NCBI RefSeq assembly: GCF_001443045.1
Contig: NZ_LKPJ01000041.1
Span: 1-53,700, forward strand
Direction: 5' to 3'
Length of the DNA: 53,700 nt
Origin: Burkholderia ambifaria
Lineage (GTDB): Bacteria; Pseudomonadota; Gammaproteobacteria; Burkholderiales; Burkholderiaceae
The notes below the pieces were generated by a model, which did not search any database, was not told where the DNA came from, and saw only the letters and a program-made list of their open reading frames with translations. Below, piece after piece: positions 17,432 to 26,879 of the stretch. The position numbers and the translations under genes were made by a program. Position 1 is the stretch's first letter. Each line of letters starts with the position of its first letter.

Positions 17432-19108
17432 ATGGGCATCGATTCCGCATCTTCCGGCGGCGTGTATCCGCTGCATCACGGCGACCACAATTCGCATGGC
17501 GTGCCGCCGACCATCAATCCCGTCGCGCTGAGCCACGGCCGCGACCAGCCGTTCTTCGATCCGGTCGCATACGGCAACGGCCCCGACGACTCGGTGACCG
17601 ACACGACCGAAGCGGCCGCGATCACGCATCACACGATCCTGATCGACGGCAAGCGGATCGCGTACACGGCGACGGTCGGCCATCTCGTGACGGTCGACCC
17701 GAGCAGTTCGCAGCCGGCCGCGAAGATCTTCTATGTCGCGTTCACGGCCGACGGCGCGAAGGAGGAAACGCGGCCCGTCACGTTCTTCTACAACGGCGGG
17801 CCCGGCTCGTCGTCGGTGTTCGTGCTGCTCGGTTCGTTCGCGCCGAAGCGCATCAAGACGTCGATGCCGGGGTTCACGCCGCCCGCGCCGTACCAGATGG
17901 AAGACAACCCGGACAGCATGATCGACCACAGCGATCTCGTGTTCATCAACCCGGTCGGCACCGGTTATTCGGCGGCTGTCGCGCCGAACAAGAATCGCAA
18001 TTTCTGGGGCGTCGACCAGGATGCGGATTCGCTGAAGCAGTTCATCAAGCGCTACCTGACGAAGAACAATCGCTGGAATTCGCCGAAATACCTGTTCGGC
18101 GAGTCGTATGGCACCGCGCGCAGCTGCGTGCTCGCGTACAAGCTGCACGAGGACGGCGTCGACCTGAACGGCGTCACGCTGCAGTCGTCGATCCTCGACT
18201 ACCGGCAGGCCGGCAACCCGGTCGGCGCGCTGCCGACTGCGGCGGCCGACGCGTGGTATCACAAGAAGCTCGGCGTCAAGCCGGCGCCGACCGATCTCGG
18301 CGCGTTCGTCGAGGCAGTCGCGCAGTTCGCGCGCACCGACTACCTGAGCGCATTGCGCAACGTGCCGCATGCCGACCCGGCCGCCGTTCGGAAGCTGTCG
18401 GACTACACGGGCATCGACACGGCGACGCTGCAGACCTGGGGGCTCGACATCGCGGGTTACAACGCGCGCGGCAATTCGCTGTTCCTGACGACGCTGCTGC
18501 AGGCGCAGGGGCTGGCGCTCGGTTCGTACGACGGCCGCGTGACGGCGATTTCGACCGGTATCGCCGGCAAGATCGATCCGAATTCGGGCGGCAACGATCC
18601 GACGATGACGGCCGTGACGGGCGTCTACACGGCGATGTGGAACAGCTACCTGAACGAGCAGTTGAAGTTCACGTCGAACTCCGCGTTCACGGACCTGAAC
18701 GACCAGGCGTTCCAGAACTGGGACTTCGGCCATATCGACCCGACCGGCGCGCAGCAGGGCATCGATGCGAAGGGGAACGTGATCCTCTACACGGCGGGCG
18801 ACCTCGCCGCGGTGATGGCGCTGAATGTCGACCTGCAGGTGCTGTCGGCGAACGGCTTCTACGATTTCGTCACGCCGTTCTACCAGACCGTGATCGACCT
18901 GCAGCAGATGCCGCTCGAGGATCAGAAGGTGCGGCAGAACCTGTCCGCGCGGTTCTATCCGTCGGGGCACATGGTGTATCTCGACGGCGGTTCGCGCACC
19001 GCGCTCAAGCGCGATCTTGCAACGATGTACGACGCGACGGTCAGCGATACGGGCGCGCGGATGCGGATTCGCGCATTGCAGGCGAAGAAGACGGGCGGGC
19101 ACGCGTAG
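17432..19108 (+). CDS. S10-family serine carboxypeptidase
   Basis: A 558-aa alpha/beta-hydrolase peptidase removing C-terminal residues, usually at acid pH. The substrate-binding motif NGGPGSSS and the catalytic triad Ser225 (GESYGT), Asp478 (NGFYDFVTPF) and His513 (PSGHMVYLDGG) are complete. CAGGAG upstream of the ATG at 17432 supports the start. As with its S53 neighbour, no signal peptide is visible: the N-terminus is hydrophilic and His-rich (GDHNSHG). The two genes are probably one operon, giving an endopeptidase followed by an exopeptidase. Its 3' end is convergent with nadE. Confidence 0.93.
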   Translation: MGIDSASSGGVYPLHHGDHNSHGVPPTINPVALSHGRDQPFFDPVAYGNGPDDSVTDTTEAAAITHHTILIDGKRIAYTATVGHLVTVDPSSSQPAAKIFYVAFTADGAKEETRPVTFFYNGGPGSSSVFVLLGSFAPKRIKTSMPGFTPPAPYQMEDNPDSMIDHSDLVFINPVGTGYSAAVAPNKNRNFWGVDQDADSLKQFIKRYLTKNNRWNSPKYLFGESYGTARSCVLAYKLHEDGVDLNGVTLQSSILDYRQAGNPVGALPTAAADAWYHKKLGVKPAPTDLGAFVEAVAQFARTDYLSALRNVPHADPAAVRKLSDYTGIDTATLQTWGLDIAGYNARGNSLFLTTLLQAQGLALGSYDGRVTAISTGIAGKIDPNSGGNDPTMTAVTGVYTAMWNSYLNEQLKFTSNSAFTDLNDQAFQNWDFGHIDPTGAQQGIDAKGNVILYTAGDLAAVMALNVDLQVLSANGFYDFVTPFYQTVIDLQQMPLEDQKVRQNLSARFYPSGHMVYLDGGSRTALKRDLATMYDATVSDTGARMRIRALQAKKTGGHA

Positions 19109-19183
19109 CGCTGCCCGTCGTGCACGGGCCGCGCGTGACCGTGACGGTTCGCGCGGCGCGGTGTTTCGGCCGGAGCGGCCGGC

Positions 19184-20032
19184 TTACGCGGCCGGCCAGT
19201 CGAACGGCGTGTACGGCAGTGCGCGCTTGTGGCGCGAACCGTCGTAGAAGCGCAGCACCGTTTCGTACACGTTGTCGGCGACGGGCTTGCCTTCGAGAAA
19301 ATCGTCGATCTCGTCGTAGGTGACGCCATACGCGTGCTCGTCGGGGCGCAGCGGACGCAGTTCCTCGAGGTCGGCCGTCGGCACCTTCATCACGATCAGT
19401 TCTTCGCCACCGAGCGCGCGGGCGACCGCACGCACGCGGCGCTTGCTCAGGCCGGCGAGCGGCAGCACGTCCGCGCCGCCGTCGCCGAATTTCGTGAAGA
19501 AGCCCATCAGCGATTCGGCCGCGTGGTCGGTGCCGATCACGATGCCGCGCCGCGCGCCGGCTACCGCATACTGCGCGATCATGCGCTCGCGCGCCTTGAT
19601 GTTGCCGTGCACGAAGTCCTGCTGTGCCGGGTTTTCGAACGCGTGACCGGAGGCGATCAGCGACGCGAGCATCGCGTCGGCGGCCGGCTTCACGTCGACC
19701 GTGAACGTCTCGTCCGCACGCACGAACGCGAGCGCGCGCTGTGCATCGGCTTCGTCGTTCTGCACGCCGTTCGGCAAGCGCATTGCGATGAAGCGGGCGT
19801 CGTAGCCGCCGGCGCGCAGCTTTTCGACCGACAACTGCGCGAGCCGCCCGGCCGTCGACGAATCGACGCCGCCGCTGATGCCGAGCACGTAGGTCCGCAG
19901 GCCGGTCGAACGAAGGTACTGAGCGAGGAAATCGACGCGGCGGGCGATCTCGGCCTCGGCGTCGAAGTGCGGGGCGACGTTCAGTTCGGCAATGATCGCG
20001 CGTTGGCGGCTGGCGTAATCGGCGGATGTCAT
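19184..20032 (-). CDS. nadE: Ammonia-dependent NAD+ synthetase
   Basis: A 282-aa cytosolic enzyme that amidates deamido-NAD+ to NAD+ with ammonia and ATP. The ATP-pyrophosphatase loop LGISGGVDSSTAGRL (near residue 48), VIGTDHAAESLMGFFTKFGDGG, LAGLSKRRVR and TYDEIDDFLEGK all match the E. coli NadE pattern. There is no glutaminase domain, so free ammonia is the nitrogen donor. The ATG at 20032 is chosen to match family N-termini, although no strong ribosome-binding site is visible. A hexamer repeat lies in its upstream region. Confidence 0.95.
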   Translation of the reverse strand: MTSADYASRQRAIIAELNVAPHFDAEAEIARRVDFLAQYLRSTGLRTYVLGISGGVDSSTAGRLAQLSVEKLRAGGYDARFIAMRLPNGVQNDEADAQRALAFVRADETFTVDVKPAADAMLASLIASGHAFENPAQQDFVHGNIKARERMIAQYAVAGARRGIVIGTDHAAESLMGFFTKFGDGGADVLPLAGLSKRRVRAVARALGGEELIVMKVPTADLEELRPLRPDEHAYGVTYDEIDDFLEGKPVADNVYETVLRFYDGSRHKRALPYTPFDWPAA

Positions 20033-20221
20033 GGGGGGTTCCGGAACGAAATGCAAGGCGCCCATCATAAGCGCAATCGCGGCCCGGCGCCGCGCCGGGC
20101 ATGCGATCCGGCGGCTTCGCGTTGCATCGGCGAGACGCGGTGCATCGTCGTGGTGCAGCGCATCCTGGCGTGCGCGCGGATGCTTCGTTTCGATGCATGG
20201 AGGGGCGCGGTGACGGACGCT

Positions 20222-20311
<90 letters not shown>

Positions 20312-20334
20312 TCTTGTTTGTGTTTGTGTTCGCG

Positions 20335-21204
20335 TCAGCGCCGCGCGAGCACGACACCCACGAGCGCGAGCGCGAAGCCGGCGAGCTGGACGGTCGCGAG
20401 CGTTTCTCCGAACAGCAGGTAACCCTGCAGCGCGGCGAGCGGCGGCGCGAGAAACAGCAACGACGTCGCGCGGGCCGCGTTGCCGCGCCGCAGCATCCAC
20501 ATCAGCATCGTGACCGCGCCGCCGGACAGGAACACGACGCCCCACACGAGCGATAGCCACAGCGCCGGCGCGCCGGTCCAGCGCGTTTCGTGCAGCAGCA
20601 CGACGAAGATGGCCGCGACGATCGCGGCGCCGAGATTCTGCGCGGCGACGGCCGTGCGCAGGTCGTTCTGCGCGAGCTTGCCTTTCTGGTACAGCGAGCC
20701 TGCCGTGATCGAGCCGACCGCCAGGATCGACACGGTCACGACGAACCACGCGGGCGCGGCGCCCGGCGGCGGCGCGACGCCGCCCGCGACCTTCGGCGCG
20801 AGCACGAGCGCGACGCCGGCGAGCCCGAGCGCCATCCCGAGCCAGCCGCGCGTGGGCAGGCGCTCGTTGAACAGCGGCACGGCCAGCACGGCGGTGGCGA
20901 GCGGCTGCAGTGCGCCGAGGAGTGCCATCACGCCCGCGTTCAGCCCTTGCGCGACGGCCCAGTAGCTGGCGCCGAGATAGACGCCCTGCAGCAGCGCGCC
21001 CGCGATCAGGTGGCGCGGCCATTCGCGGCGGGCCGGCCACGGCGCGCGCGCGACGAGAGCCACGGCGCCGAACAGCACGGCCGTGCCCGCGAAACGCGCG
21101 AGCAGGAACAGGTTCGGATCGGCGTAGGGCTTGATTGCCCGGGCGACGATGAAGCCGGTGGACCACAGCGCGACGAAAGCCGCGGCGACGAACGAGGTGA
21201 ACAT
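20335..21204 (-). CDS. EamA/DMT-family transporter
   Basis: A 289-aa inner-membrane protein with about ten transmembrane helices in two EamA repeats, typical of drug/metabolite exporters. Features seen are FVALWSTGFIVARAIKPYADP at helix 1, YWAVAQGLNAGVMALLGALQPL, NERLPTRGWLGMALGLAGVAL, and a second repeat ending YLLFGETLATVQLAGFALALVG. The ATG at 21204 is chosen because the longer upstream frame is arginine-rich and not membrane-like. The substrate is unknown. It may share a transcript with nadE 302 bases downstream, but the repeat between makes that uncertain. Confidence 0.88.
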   Translation of the reverse strand: MFTSFVAAAFVALWSTGFIVARAIKPYADPNLFLLARFAGTAVLFGAVALVARAPWPARREWPRHLIAGALLQGVYLGASYWAVAQGLNAGVMALLGALQPLATAVLAVPLFNERLPTRGWLGMALGLAGVALVLAPKVAGGVAPPPGAAPAWFVVTVSILAVGSITAGSLYQKGKLAQNDLRTAVAAQNLGAAIVAAIFVVLLHETRWTGAPALWLSLVWGVVFLSGGAVTMLMWMLRRGNAARATSLLFLAPPLAALQGYLLFGETLATVQLAGFALALVGVVLARR

Positions 21205-21476
21205 GCGTGGCGGGCCGCGATACGGCCGGACGGATCGTGAAGTCGGCCAGTATCGGGCGAAGCGGCGCGGCCGTCTTGTCGGATTCTGCATTCGCCCGGC
21301 GCGCTTGCGCGGCGCATGCACGCGGCCATGCATGGCGCGCGGCTTCGGCTGCGCGTGGTGGCTACGCACGCGAAGCGCCGCCAGCGCAGCGATGCGCTGG
21401 CCGTTCGGCTATTGGCCGGCCGGGTGAAAGCGCCGTGGCATGAACGCGCGCCGTGGCGCGCGCAAAGGAACGGAGA

Positions 21477-21662
21477 TCAGTCGAGCGAGAACGTGTCGAG
21501 CGGCTGGTTCGCGCGCGCGTCGGTCGCGAAGCGCGCGGCGAGCTGTTCATACAGCCGGCGGGCCTCGTCGAGCGTCAGGTCGATCCAGTACGGATCGCCG
21601 GCCCCGTCGTTGAGCCGTTCCGGCGAAAACTGGATTTCGAGCACACTGCCTTTGCGATACAT
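21477..21662 (-). CDS. Small conserved-looking protein of unknown function (61 aa)
   Basis: I do not recognise a family. It starts MYRKGSVLEIQFSPERLNDG, with a short basic and hydrophobic beginning, a central acidic stretch (DLTLDEARRLYEQLAARF) predicted helical, and the end QPLDTFSLD. An AAGGGG ribosome-binding site lies upstream of the ATG. The gene is divergent from the DeoR regulator. A palindromic hairpin, CGCGCGCC (21445-21452) with GGCGCGCG (21455-21462), lies just beyond the stop codon and could end the transcript. The 205-base upstream gap and this hairpin support a real gene. The longer frame to 21863 is not supported. Confidence 0.6.
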   Translation of the reverse strand: MYRKGSVLEIQFSPERLNDGAGDPYWIDLTLDEARRLYEQLAARFATDARANQPLDTFSLD

Positions 21663-21867
21663 TGGGCAAGCCCCTTGATGGTCTGTCGTTCGGCGAAGCG
21701 CAGAGTGTAGCAATCGCTTGCCGTGCCGATTCGCGCGCATCGGGCAATACAGAATTTCGCTTTCGCGAAGCGCGGCCGCTGCGGGACGCGCCGCCGTCAA
21801 ATGCCAGTCAAACGGCCGTAATACAATGGCCGGCTTACCCATTACCAGTCGCCTCGAGCGCATTGCG

Positions 21868-22626
21868 ATGCTGGCGGAACAACGTCATCAATACATTCTG
21901 TCGGAGCTCGGACGATCGGGCGCGCTGTCGGTTGCCGAACTCGTGCGCTCGCTCGACGTGTCGCGCGAGACCGTGCGGCGCGACCTGAACGCGCTGGCGG
22001 CGCGCGGCCTGCTCGTGATGACGCACGGCGGCGCGCTGGCGGCGGACCGGCGCGAGCCGAGCCTGTCCGAGCGTGAAGCGGCGAACGCCGAAGCGAAGCG
22101 CACGATCGGGCGGCGCGCGGCCGAATTCGTGCCCGACGATGCATCGGTGCTGATCGACTCGGGCAGCACGCCGCATGCGGTCGCGCTCGCGTTGACCGAC
22201 CGGCACCGGCTGTCGATCTACACGAACGACTGGCGCACCGCGTTCGTGCTCGCGCGCCGCAATGGCAATCGCGTGACGCTGCTCGGCGGCGAGCTGTCCG
22301 ACGACGAGGATGCGACGTTCGGGCTCGATACGATCCAGCAGCTCGCGCAATACCATGTCGATTTCGCGTTCGTCGGCGCGGGCGGCATCACGGCCGACGG
22401 CGACTGTACCGACTACTCGCGGCTCGCCGCCGAAGTGCGCAGCCGGATGATCGCGGCGGCCGGCACGGCGATCATCGTCGCCGACCACTCGAAGTTCGGG
22501 CGCGTGACGCCGGTGCGGATCAACGGCACGTCGGCCGCGCGCTACCTCGTGACCGAGCGCGCGCCGGACAAGACCGTGCGCCGCGCGCTGACCGCACGCG
22601 GCATCGAACTGCTCGTGTGCGACTGA
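21868..22626 (+). CDS. DeoR-family transcriptional regulator
   Basis: A 252-aa repressor with an N-terminal HTH (LSVAELVRSLDVSRETVRRDL, residues about 18-40) and a C-terminal DeoRC sugar-phosphate sensor domain (LIDSGSTPHAVALAL, FVGAGGITADGDCTDY, ADHSKFGRVTPV). Family members respond to phosphorylated sugars or metabolites. The start is placed at MLAEQRHQYILSEL (21868), the usual family N-terminus. An in-frame ATG at 21826 overlaps a TACAAT -10-like box, so that earlier start is less likely. No obvious target operon is adjacent, and the ligand is unknown. Confidence 0.85.
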   Translation: MLAEQRHQYILSELGRSGALSVAELVRSLDVSRETVRRDLNALAARGLLVMTHGGALAADRREPSLSEREAANAEAKRTIGRRAAEFVPDDASVLIDSGSTPHAVALALTDRHRLSIYTNDWRTAFVLARRNGNRVTLLGGELSDDEDATFGLDTIQQLAQYHVDFAFVGAGGITADGDCTDYSRLAAEVRSRMIAAAGTAIIVADHSKFGRVTPVRINGTSAARYLVTERAPDKTVRRALTARGIELLVCD

Positions 22627-22730
22627 CGCGGCGCCGACATACAAGGTTCATCGAACGGTCATCGCACTGGAAGACCCGCCGTCAAGACTGACGCATTCAT
22701 CTCTATTGGCCGGAACGCCAGGAGCGACGA

Positions 22731-24523
22731 ATGACCGTCAGCGTACGCAGCTATCTTTCCCCGACCCTGGTGCTCTTGGCCTTCGACTGGCCCGATGCTG
22801 CATCGCGCACCGACTTCCTCGGCTTCGCGATCCGGCGCACGCCGGGCTTCTGGTCGGCCGACGGCAAGACGCGGGCGCCGAACAGCTGGCTGCCGAACCG
22901 GCTGACGTTCGACGGCCCGGCCGCCGACACGCAGGGCGATGCGCCGACCGACCAGGCGCCGATCCAGAAATTCATGTGGTGGGACGCGCGCATCGATCCG
23001 CAGGATCGCGATGCGTCGTTCCGCTATGACGTCTTTCCCGTCGTCGGCACGCCGGCGAATCTGCAGGTGCTCGATGCGCAGGCAGGCGTGTGCGAGGTTG
23101 TGCTGCCCGCGCACATCGTCGATGGCATCGGCACGTGGTTCAACCGCGCGGTGGTGAGCTCGCAGGCGTTCGCGAAACAGGTCGCGGCGCTGGGTCTCGC
23201 GCCGAACGCGGCGCCGAGCGCGGACCAGGCGCTGAAGCTGCGCACGTGGCTCGCGAACGACATGGAACAGGTGTTCGCGGAGATGCTCGACCCCGCGTCG
23301 CGCGCGGTGTCGGCTGTCTATCACCTGACGGACACGCTGTGGGCGCTGCCTGCATTCGACGCGTTCGGACGCCGGCACGGCGCAGCGTCGCTCGCGATCG
23401 TCTTCGACGCACACGCGACCGCGCGCAAGGGCAAGCCAGCGCTGCCGTCGCCGAACCAGCCGGCCGTCGACGCGCTGCGGGGCCTCGCGACGCTGGCGCC
23501 GCGCGATCGCTCGCACATCATGCACGACAAGTTCATCGTGACCGACGCGCCCGGGCATGTGACACCTGCGGCGGCGCCCGCGCGCGTGCTCACCGGTTCC
23601 GCGAACTTCACGACCGAAGGGCTGACGGAACAGGCCAACGTGCTGCACGCATTCGATTCGCCTGCGCTCGCCGCGCTGTACAACGAGCGTGCGCATGCGC
23701 TGGCCGCGAATCCGCCGATCGCGGAAACGGCGCGGCTGTCGCCCGGCTGGTCGGCGCCGCTGATGGTCGGCAGCGCGCAGGTGCGCGTCGCGTTTTCGCC
23801 GGAGCCGGCGGGGCAACGCACCGAGATCGACACGATCGTCGCTGCGATCGCGGCCGCGAAGCATTCGGTGTCGTTCTGCCTGTTCATGCCGACCGACGCG
23901 GCGCTGCGCGACGCATGCTTTGCAGCCGGCGACCGCGGCCTGATGATGTTCGGCCTCGTGAACCGCATCAACGTCGGCAGTGCGACGAAGGCCGATGCCG
24001 CACAGCACGACGGCCAGCCGCTCGATGCGGCAACGCTCGCGAACCTCGAGCTTTACCATCGCCATCGCGATCGTCGCGACGTGATCGATGCCGCGTATTT
24101 CTCACCGGCAACCGTGCCGCAGGGCTTCGAGCCGGAGCTGCGCCTCTTTCCGGGCGCATCGGCGCCGGCCTATCCGCCGGTCGTGATCCACTCAAGTTCA
24201 TCGTGATCGATGCGGAAGGCGCGAACCCGATCGTCTATACGGGCTCGGCGAACATGAGCCGCAATTCAGAGCAGTACAACGACGAGAACCTGCTCGAGAT
24301 CCGCGACACGCGGATTGCCGCGATCTATCTTGCGGAATTCCTGCGGCTCTACGAGCACTATCGCGCGCGGGCGCTGTCGATCGAGACGAAGCAGCACGGC
24401 GCCGGTTCGCATCGGCAGCTCGCGCTCGCGCCGGATTCGAGCTGGGCGAAGAAGTATTACGCGGCGGGAAGCCCGGAAGAGAAAGCGCGGATCGCGCTGG
24501 CGTCGATCGCGCCGACGGACTGA
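22731..24523 (+). pseudogene. Phospholipase D-like protein, frameshifted at the second HKD motif
   Basis: Reading from the ATG at 22731 gives a 491-aa frame with a complete first HKD motif (HDKFIVTD, followed by GSANFT) that stops at 24206. The remainder continues in the next frame to 24523 with the second half motif (KFIVIDAEG, then YTGSANMSRNS). The shift lies at 24191-24194: CAC, then two bases, then AAG, so one base is missing between the His and Lys of the second HKD. The two frames would otherwise give a roughly 597-aa two-HKD protein. CAGGAGCGACGA precedes the start. This is either a true inactivation or a sequencing error. Confidence 0.85.
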
Positions 24524-24685
24524 CGCGTGACGCGTGCGCTCGACCCGGAGTGGCTTGAAGCGGCCGGAAGCGCGACGTGCTCCCGGCTCATGCCGGTTGC
24601 ACGCGTGGTGGTGTCGTTCGAGAGAGGGGCCGCCCGGCGAGTGGATCGCTCGCCGTCCGGCCTTCGGTGGAATCGCGCGGCGTGC

Positions 24686-25360
24686 CTACGCGGCGACGTA
24701 GCGCAGCACGGAGTCGGCGATTGTCTCGCGATGCCGCACGCGCAGCCGCGGCGCCGACGGATCGCGGCCGAACGCGGCGCCGAACGTATAGCGGTTCGAC
24801 ACGCGGTGGAAGCAGAACGAGCTGATCAGCAGGTGCAGGTCGAACGCGTCGATGTCCTTGCGGAACGCGCCGCTCGCCGCGCCGCGCTCGAGCAGTTCCT
24901 CGAGCGTCTTGATGATGCTGACGTTGCGGTTCTTGAACGACTTCAGCTGTTCGAGATACTTCGCGCCGTGAATGTTCTCGATCGACACGAGGCGGACGAA
25001 GTCGCGATGCTTGTCGTGATAGTCGAACGTGAATTCGACGAGCCGGCGCATGCCTTCGCGCGGCTCCATGTCGCCGACGTGCAGTTCCTGCTCGAGCGCG
25101 CGGATGTCGCCGTACACCTTCTCCAGCACGGCCTCGTACAGGCCTTCCTTGCTTTCGAAGTAGTAGTAGAGCATCCGCTTCGTCGTGTTCGTGCGCTCGG
25201 CGATCGCGTCGACGCGCGCACCGGCGAGGCCCATCGCGGAAAACTCCTGCGTGGCGACGTCGAGGATGTTGCGCTTGGTTTGCTCGGGATCGTATTTGCG
25301 CCGCGCATCGGTCGCAAGCGCGCGGCTTTCGGACGTGGCGGCCTTGCTTCCAGCTTTCAT
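24686..25360 (-). CDS. TetR/AcrR-family regulator
   Basis: A 224-aa regulator with a TetR HTH (ILDVATQEFSAMGLAGARVDAIAERTNTTKRMLYYYFESKEGLY, residues about 33-75) and a helical ligand domain. The ATG at 25360 follows from the frame; a short upstream extension is not needed. It lies 118 bases downstream of the FAD oxidoreductase on the same strand and is convergent with the broken phospholipase gene. Location at the end of the permease and oxidase run suggests control of that catabolic set, an inference from context. Confidence 0.85.
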   Translation of the reverse strand: MKAGSKAATSESRALATDARRKYDPEQTKRNILDVATQEFSAMGLAGARVDAIAERTNTTKRMLYYYFESKEGLYEAVLEKVYGDIRALEQELHVGDMEPREGMRRLVEFTFDYHDKHRDFVRLVSIENIHGAKYLEQLKSFKNRNVSIIKTLEELLERGAASGAFRKDIDAFDLHLLISSFCFHRVSNRYTFGAAFGRDPSAPRLRVRHRETIADSVLRYVAA

Positions 25361-25478
25361 GTGACTTTGTTGTGGGTTGGCGGCGGCATGAAAAAACCAT
25401 TCTAGCATGCGGGAAATGCCCGTCCTGCCGACCTTGCGCTCGAATCGGCAGCGCGGTTTCGGCCGCCGCCGCGGCGGC

Positions 25479-26747
25479 TCAGCGCCGGCACGACGCGAGT
25501 GCGTCGCGGGCCTGGTACGCGGTGTACGTGAGCTGCGCGGCGGCGAGGCCAGCGAGCCCGAACGTGCGCGTCAGCCCGAACGCGGCGAAGCCTTCCGGCA
25601 CGGGCTGCTCCCCGGCCAGCGCGGCGGCGAGTGCTTCGCCGGCGACGGTGGTGGGCGCCATCCCGTGGCCACCGAACGCGATCGCGTGCCACACGCCGTC
25701 CGCGTCGCGACCGATCTGCGGCATCTTGTGCCGCGCGTAGCTCATCAGCCCGCCCCACGCGTAGTCGACCTTCACGCCGTCGAGCTGCGGATACACGCGC
25801 AGCAGGTCGCGCCGCAGCAGCCGCGCGATTGCGTCGGGGCCGCGGTCGAGCACCGAGATCCGGCCGCCCCACAGAATCCGCGTGTCCTTCAGCGGACGGT
25901 AGTAGTCGAATGCGAAACGCGTGTCGTAGATTGCGTACGGTGCATCGATCGCGTCCGGCAGCCGCGTGCCGAGCGGCTCGGTCGCGATCACGTAGGTCGC
26001 GATCGGCAGCACCGCGCGCTCGATGCGCGGCGACACGCCGCGCGCATAGCCGCCGCCGGCGAACACGACGTCCTTCGCGCGCACCGTGCCCTGCGCCGTG
26101 CGCACGACGTAGCCGGCGCCTTCGCGCGCGATGCCGAGCGCAGCCGAGCGTTCGTACACGCGTGCGCCGCCGCGCGAGGCAGCCGCCGCGACGCCGAGCA
26201 CGTACTTGAGCGGATGGAAGTGGAACGCGTTAGGCTCGAACAGGCCGCCGTAATAGCGCTGCGTCTTGAGCCGCGCGCGCAGCGCGTCGGTGGAGACGGG
26301 TTCCCAGTCGACGTTGAATTCCTGCTTCATCAGCGTGCGCACGCCGTCGAGCCGCGACGGATCGTCGAACCAGTTCGCGAGCATCACGCCCTCGTCGACG
26401 ATGTCGCAGTCGATGCCGTAGCGGGCAATCCGCGTGCGGATCAGGTCGACCGCATCGACGGTGAGCCGGTACAGGCGGCGGCCTTCGTCGCGGCCGAGCG
26501 TGCGTAGCAGGTCCGCGTTGTCGAGGCTGTAGCCCCCGAACACGAAGCCGCCGTTGCGGCCCGACGCGCCGAAGCCCACCCGTTCGCTGTCGAGCACGAC
26601 GACATCCCGCACGCCGCGCTCGACGAGACCGAGCGCCGTGCACAGGCCGGCGAGGCCGCCGCCGACGATGCAGACCTGCGTGTCGATCGTGCCGGTCAGT
26701 TGCGGGTAGGGCTGGCGGGTAACGGTGGCTTCGTAGAAGTTCTGCAT
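25479..26747 (-). CDS. FAD-dependent amine/imino-acid oxidase (DAO family), probable L-pipecolate oxidase
   Basis: A 422-aa flavoenzyme. The dinucleotide-binding motif VCIVGGGLAGLCTALGL lies near residue 26, with a second site at GFGASGRNGG and a C-terminal GRDADGVWHAIAFGGHGMA segment of the DAO fold. DAO-family members of this kind include gamma-glutamylputrescine oxidase PuuB and the pipecolate oxidase AmaA; the sequence alone does not tell them apart. Proximity to an ALDH7-type dehydrogenase at 29111 and an amino-acid permease favours pipecolate or a lysine-derived imino acid. Confidence 0.8.
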   Translation of the reverse strand: MQNFYEATVTRQPYPQLTGTIDTQVCIVGGGLAGLCTALGLVERGVRDVVVLDSERVGFGASGRNGGFVFGGYSLDNADLLRTLGRDEGRRLYRLTVDAVDLIRTRIARYGIDCDIVDEGVMLANWFDDPSRLDGVRTLMKQEFNVDWEPVSTDALRARLKTQRYYGGLFEPNAFHFHPLKYVLGVAAAASRGGARVYERSAALGIAREGAGYVVRTAQGTVRAKDVVFAGGGYARGVSPRIERAVLPIATYVIATEPLGTRLPDAIDAPYAIYDTRFAFDYYRPLKDTRILWGGRISVLDRGPDAIARLLRRDLLRVYPQLDGVKVDYAWGGLMSYARHKMPQIGRDADGVWHAIAFGGHGMAPTTVAGEALAAALAGEQPVPEGFAAFGLTRTFGLAGLAAAQLTYTAYQARDALASCRR

Positions 26748-26879
26748 GCGTTTTCGGTGACTCGTAACGGCGGAAAACAGGCGGCGCGCGTCGATCTTGC
26801 CTGAACGCGCGCGCCGCGTCGAATGGGGTTTTCAGTGCGCCGGCCGCCGCGGTCGTGCGGCGGCCGGCGCTTCCGGGCA

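Noticed and set aside
17240..19102. Long minus-strand open frame opposite the S10 carboxypeptidase
   Set aside because: Shadow frame with Arg-rich, motif-free translation; the plus strand has a full catalytic triad.
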